A stretch of DNA of 12,514 bases, taken from assembly GCA_013054445.1 (NCBI GenBank), contig JAAMPI010001589.1, positions 1 to 12,514 on the forward strand, in the 5' to 3' direction. Position 1 is the stretch's first letter. Each line of letters starts with the position of its first letter. The DNA comes from Cudoniella acicularis (taxonomy: Eukaryota > Ascomycota > Leotiomycetes > Helotiales > Helotiaceae). Below are positions 8,702-12,514 of the stretch, one piece after another. A program made the position numbers and the translations under genes. The notes under the pieces are model-generated. The model saw only the letters and a program-made list of their open reading frames with translations, was not told where the DNA came from and searched no databases.

Positions 8702-11039
8702 ATGGAGATACCTCATCGTGGGCGGCCTTCATTAGGTCTGCCCGAGATTTATGTCCACGAGTCCAACCCAGATCGCTTTCGAACTGCAAGCAGGTCGAGC
8801 TCTTACAATTCGACCTCCTCTTCGACGACATCAGCGATACCAATTTCAATAATGAACGCGAGAGAGCCTGTTCCTCCCCCACTACCCCCTCCGAGGCATA
8901 TTGCGGATATCGCTCCTGGAGGAAACGATTTGGCCTGGAAATTTGGGAACTCGCACGAAGATGCTAGTGACTTGGGGAGCTCTGTCGCCTCTATTCCGTC
9001 CAACTCGAGTCTTTATGGAAGTTTTGCTAGGGGAAAGAGTCTCATGCACGAACGCCCTGACTTTACGAGGCGCACAAGTTCCGAATCAACAATAAAATCC
9101 TTCAGAGGAGAGGGGCGAGAACACGGTTATCCAAGAGACGAAGGCTATTCGAGTCTTTCCGGGACGAGCATTGGGCCATACAAGTTAGTTTTTCCCGTCG
9201 CCGACTCCATTGAGAGGACAGCAATATACCAGTTGCGTCGCATACACCTAAATTTACCTTGACGATTTTCACACCATGCGTAGTTTATGGGTGCATATTT
9301 ACTAACATTCTTTCGATCTGCAGGCACAACTTTCAGGAATCATCATCAGCTAGGTCTGGATTTCAAAGCTCGGTACATGACCGATACCAAACAAGCGCCC
9401 AAGCGTACGATAAATCCTTGTTACAAAAATTGGATGCTCGGAGGGCAGGCGACAATAGATCCCCACCACGAAGCTATTCCAACTCGTCAGCTTTCAGCTC
9501 TTCTGCGGGTGACGATGCATCACCAACACGAGCCACCTTCGAACATCGACATCCGAGTCAGCTGAAGCCTCTGTCCCTCCCAATCCTCACAAGCCGACCG
9601 GGTTTTACAGAAAGCCCGGTAGCCCTGTCGAAATTCGATACGCCGCTCTCATCTGCAATATCTCCTGGCAATCCATATCCACGATTCGCACAATTTGATT
9701 ACAGATCCCCGAGTGAAACCGTAGATTCTGATAGATCACCTCATCCTTACACTAGAAGTTCCGGGAGCAGTTCAGCGTTGAGTGCCGGGGATGACGTCTC
9801 GACTGTTACAATAAGGTCAAGAGATGGTCACGATCACCGAGTATCTCCAGACCATGATGTTGACTTTCACATGGAAGAAACAGGTCTGAGGCGACTTTAT
9901 ATTGAAGATTATCCCAGTCGGCCGGATTCATATTCACCCGGTGCGACAACAGGGCAAAAACGGCGAGCTTCATCGCCACCTGTAGATGATAGTCCATCGC
10001 TGCACACGGTTGGCAGCGCCAGTGATCTCTTTCGAAGACGTGAATCTGCATCACGAAGTTCGCCTACTCCGCGACTTCACTCGATATCAGGTTCTGTATC
10101 ATCCATTGCATCTGGTCCAAGAACCAATTCGTACGCTTCTTCTACCTTATCAATTGCTGCCAGCAGTATGACAAGCATGAGCTCGTACGGTCGTTTATCT
10201 CCTGGCGGAATTTCTCCAGCGGGTACAGACATTCCAGACTCACCATATGTTTCTTCGCTTTCTTCAAACCATAGCCCTCGAGGTTCTTGCTCCAGAAGCC
10301 TTCTTCAACATAATCCTTCCGAAACGCGTCCCATCATCTCGTCTCGCAAACTATCGGACGGTATGGGCCAAAAACTCAACATGCCTAAGATTCAAGGTAT
10401 TTTTATGTGCGAATGTTGCCCCAAGAAGCCAAAGAAATTTGACTGCCAAGAAGACCTGGAGTAAAACTTTCCCCTTTCCTTCTTTTCGAGTTGTTGCTAA
10501 TATATTATTTTAGCGCTCACGAGCAAGAAAAGCAATACCAATGCGCCTACTGCCACAACCGATTTAAGAACAAGAACGAGGCAGAGAGGCATCAAAATTC
10601 CTTGCATTTACGGCGCCATTCCTGGTCATGTGCCGCCCTCTCAGGTTACCCCGCAGCATTTCATCCTTCTTCCATCCGACCAAATGAAGCGGATACCTGT
10701 GGATACTGTGGGGATGAATTCCCTCGCTCAGGAATATCTTCTCCTTCATCTGGTCCTCAAACTTGTCTGGTCACGGATCGAGATTGGGATCAGAGAATTG
10801 CTCATTTACAAGAAATGCATAAATTTGGAGAGTGCAATCACGCGAAGAAATTTTTCAGAGCAGACCACTTCAGACAGCACTTAAAACACAGCCATGCCGG
10901 AACGAGTGGCAAGTGGACGAACATGCTAGAAAATGCCTGTATGAAAGATGAGCCACTTCCAGAGCCAATTCGAGGTCCTGAGAGGATTAGCCCGGGGGGC
11001 AGAGTAGCCAGAATTAGCGAAGAAGACGAAATTCTCTAA
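8702..11039 (+). CDS. Serine-rich C2H2-type zinc-finger protein, probable transcription regulator (714 aa, three exons)
   Basis: The coding sequence is join(8702-9183, 9324-10460, 10514-11039). ATG 8702 is the first in-frame ATG after the stop at 8624, with G at -3 and +4. Residues 1-510 are low complexity, rich in Ser, Pro and Arg: a Ser/Thr run at 30-44, a proline stretch PVPPPLPPPRH at 56-66 and a basic patch KRR at 373-375 that may serve nuclear import. The C-terminal 200 residues hold the ordered part. There is a degenerate finger (C523, C526, F533, L539, H542, no clear second His), then a classical finger C550-x2-C553-x12-H566-x4-H571. Next comes C602-x2-C605 with a 31-residue spacer before H637-x4-H642, and a finger-like segment with single C647, then H662-x4-H667 in FFRADHFRQHLKHSH. 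The tail is acidic (SEEDEIL). The dense, well-formed C-terminal block resembles an uncharacterised C2H2 family of filamentous ascomycetes; DNA binding is inferred, targets are unknown, and I assign no symbol. Confidence 0.88.
9184..9323 (+). other. Intron 1 of the zinc-finger gene
   Basis: The donor is GTTAGT at 9184 and the acceptor CTGCAG ends at 9323 (140 bp). A textbook ACTAAC branch site lies at 9301-9306, its A 18 nt from the 3' end. Phase 2: AA plus G gives Lys161. Retention would stop translation at 9260-9262 after 186 residues, without any finger. Confidence 0.93.
10461..10513 (+). other. Intron 2 of the zinc-finger gene
   Basis: A 53-bp intron with donor GTAAAA at 10461, acceptor ATTTTAG ending 10513 and a CTAAT branch-site candidate at 10497-10501. 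Phase 2: GA plus C gives Asp540, joining EDLDAHEQEKQYQC across the boundary between the first and second finger. The unspliced frame hits TAA at 10462-10464, within the donor, so retention would give a 540-residue protein that lacks all intact fingers. Confidence 0.93.
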
Positions 11040-11800
11040 AACTTCTAAAATTCTCTTTTTGTGGGAGAAACTTTTCCGGTTTAGATACGAAACAAGAAGA
11101 TCGAGAGCATTGACAAGGATGAACATTGGAGCAGAAGGGGGATGATTGAAAACCTTAACGGCCATACACGAGATACCCGGTTCGCTATTTTCTTCAGGCA
11201 TTGCTTGCATATCAACATCATCTTGGTGGCTTTTTGAGGAACGAACGACATGCATTCGCATATTATGTTTCATTTCACATATTCTATATACCTCCCTAGA
11301 AGGAGGATGGGCATTAGCACCACACCGGCGTCTGGTGCAATCTTTTCGACATATATTTGAATTTTACTGGCAATATTCATAATTCGCTTTGCAGTAAAGG
11401 GAAAGGAATTGGAGGTTTGCAATGATGCTTTGAACGAAGAAAATGGTTTTGGTTATATGGTTGGTTAGGAAGGGATTACGACTGGTTTTTCAATGTGTGC
11501 CTAGAGCGCCTGCCTGCCCGCTTTGGATATTGTTTGGTTGTTTTGGATAGAGCAAGCGCGAACGGAATGAAACCGATCGACCTATGTAGTAGGTGGGATC
11601 GATGAGAGCTGCAGCAGCCTAAGACGCTGAAATAACGATGAGAAATGATATGCTACTGCATCACATCAACATCAAAGCTTCGACTCAGAAAAGTAGCAAT
11701 TGAGAACGTTGAGCTCTCCACGTTACAGTACACGGCAGCTTCATTTTTCCACGCAAGTGCATGATTTCAAATTATCCTGGTTTTTTTCTCCCTATTTTTT
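11040..11800 (+). other. 3' flank of the zinc-finger gene, probable 3' UTR at its start
   Basis: The first few hundred bases after the TAA at 11037-11039 should contain the 3' UTR and polyadenylation site, but no AATAAA is present and fungal signals are too degenerate to call. A small inverted repeat, GCACCA/TGGTGC with a 10-nt loop, lies at 11317-11338. No coding character appears on either strand. Confidence 0.4.
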
Positions 11801-12149
11801 CAATATGTACAAGTGAGTGAGTGATCATAGTCATTATCCATTGCCACCATCACAGTTATCAGCATCATCATCCAAAACGGCAATGCTGGTCATCCACACC
11901 TACAGTCCATACAGGCATACATACTGTACAGTAGTAGCCGCATACGGCAATCCTTCCCCCCATGGCGACTCCGAGTCCGAGTCCGTCCTGTGCCGCAGAG
12001 CCGCATTGAAAAAAAAAAACGTACAACGTCAACCCTAAACACAAACATGTTCGCACGAATCTCACCACTTAGACTCCCTTGTTTTTTAACGTCAAGGAGC
12101 CCCACCTTTTTTCTTTTTGCACAGTGCAGCCCCTATTTGGATGTTTGCA

Positions 12150-12219
12150 GGGGGGGAGGGGAGGTCGGGGTGCATATCGTATGTGGGAATGTGTGGGAGG
12201 AAAAAGGGGGATGGGGGGG
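12150..12219 (+). repeat. G-rich tracts, possible G-quadruplex motif
   Basis: G7 at 12150-12156, G4 at 12158-12161 and G4 at 12167-12170, joined by short loops, satisfy the usual four-run pattern if the G7 is split. A second cluster (GGG at 12185 and 12195, G5 at 12206-12210, G7 at 12213-12219) is close to the pattern but has one 8-nt loop. Confidence 0.5.
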
Positions 12220-12290
12220 ATATTTTCCGGAATCCTACGGCATCGCCTATTATGCGATGCGAGTACCGTACAAGGTTATGGTCATGTAAG

Positions 12291-12310
12291 GGAAGGTGAG
12301 GGAAGGTGAG
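12291..12310 (+). repeat. Tandem 10-bp repeat GGAAGGTGAG x2
   Basis: Two exact copies lie at 12291-12300 and 12301-12310. Confidence 0.8.
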
Positions 12311-12338
12311 ATATGATGGCGTGGTCTTCTTTTTGCCG

Positions 12339-12363
12339 ACGAACGAACGAACGAACGAACGAC
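12339..12363 (+). repeat. Microsatellite (ACGA)n, about six units
   Basis: An uninterrupted tetranucleotide repeat of the ACGA/GAAC type extends over 25 bp. Confidence 0.85.
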
Positions 12364-12514
12364 GGGTAGTCCGTAGGATCTCGGATTTTTCGGATTTTGG
12401 GTTTCGATTTTGCATTTTGCATATTTTTTTTTTTTCTTGGTCGATAGTTGTAGGTATACGAGGGGCGAGGTAAGTAGAGGATAACGATGACTTAGGTGGA
12501 GGATCAGTTAGGTA

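Larger units (their letters stand above)
11801..12514. other. Gene-free right flank with simple-sequence tracts
   Basis: No gene is supportable. ORFs of 60-107 codons here are made by homopolymers and G-rich or CGAA repeats. Visible features are an A11 run (12009-12019), a T12 run (12424-12435), a GAGTCC-type hexamer array (11967-11984), G-rich tracts at 12150-12219 and microsatellites at 12291-12363. Confidence 0.5.

Noticed and set aside
1..12514. CRISPR arrays, transposases, reverse transcriptases, rRNA genes
   Set aside because: No regularly spaced repeats, no transposase or RT motifs in any frame, and no rRNA-like conserved blocks were seen.

Overview
The window reads as nuclear DNA of a filamentous ascomycete (Pezizomycotina; a leotiomycete-like fungus would fit, but that is only an inference). 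Reasons: protein-coding exons are interrupted by short GT..AG introns with recognisable branch sites (ACTAAC, CTGAC). There is a pyrimidine-rich leader before one start codon. Both recognisable proteins, a YVH1-type dual-specificity phosphatase and a serine-rich protein with a C-terminal C2H2 zinc-finger block, are of fungal type. There are no bacterial operons, ribosome binding sites or phage signatures.

Layout. (1) Positions 1-567, minus strand: the first 78 codons of a YVH1-like phosphatase gene with one 333-bp intron; the rest of the gene, including its catalytic Cys motif, lies left of the window. (2) Positions 568 to about 8200: roughly 7.6 kb with no gene I can support. It holds only scattered short tandem repeats, small inverted repeats and ORFs no longer than chance would give. 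(3) About 7200-8701, plus strand: a strongly pyrimidine-skewed stretch whose last 500 bp look like a transcribed 5' leader carrying three short upstream ORFs. (4) Positions 8702-11039, plus strand: a three-exon gene for a 714-residue zinc-finger protein, probably a transcriptional regulator. (5) Positions 11040-12514: 3' flank and intergenic DNA with homopolymer runs, G-rich tracts and microsatellites.

The two genes are divergent and separated by about 8.1 kb. Nothing in the sequence ties their functions together. YVH1 proteins act in late 60S ribosomal subunit maturation and have been linked to growth and development in fungi; the zinc-finger protein has no function I can read from its sequence. 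I found no convincing new biological system. The points most worth checking are the unusual zinc-finger architecture, the uORF-bearing leader, the large gene-free divergent interval, and one dense nest of mutually exclusive inverted repeats.
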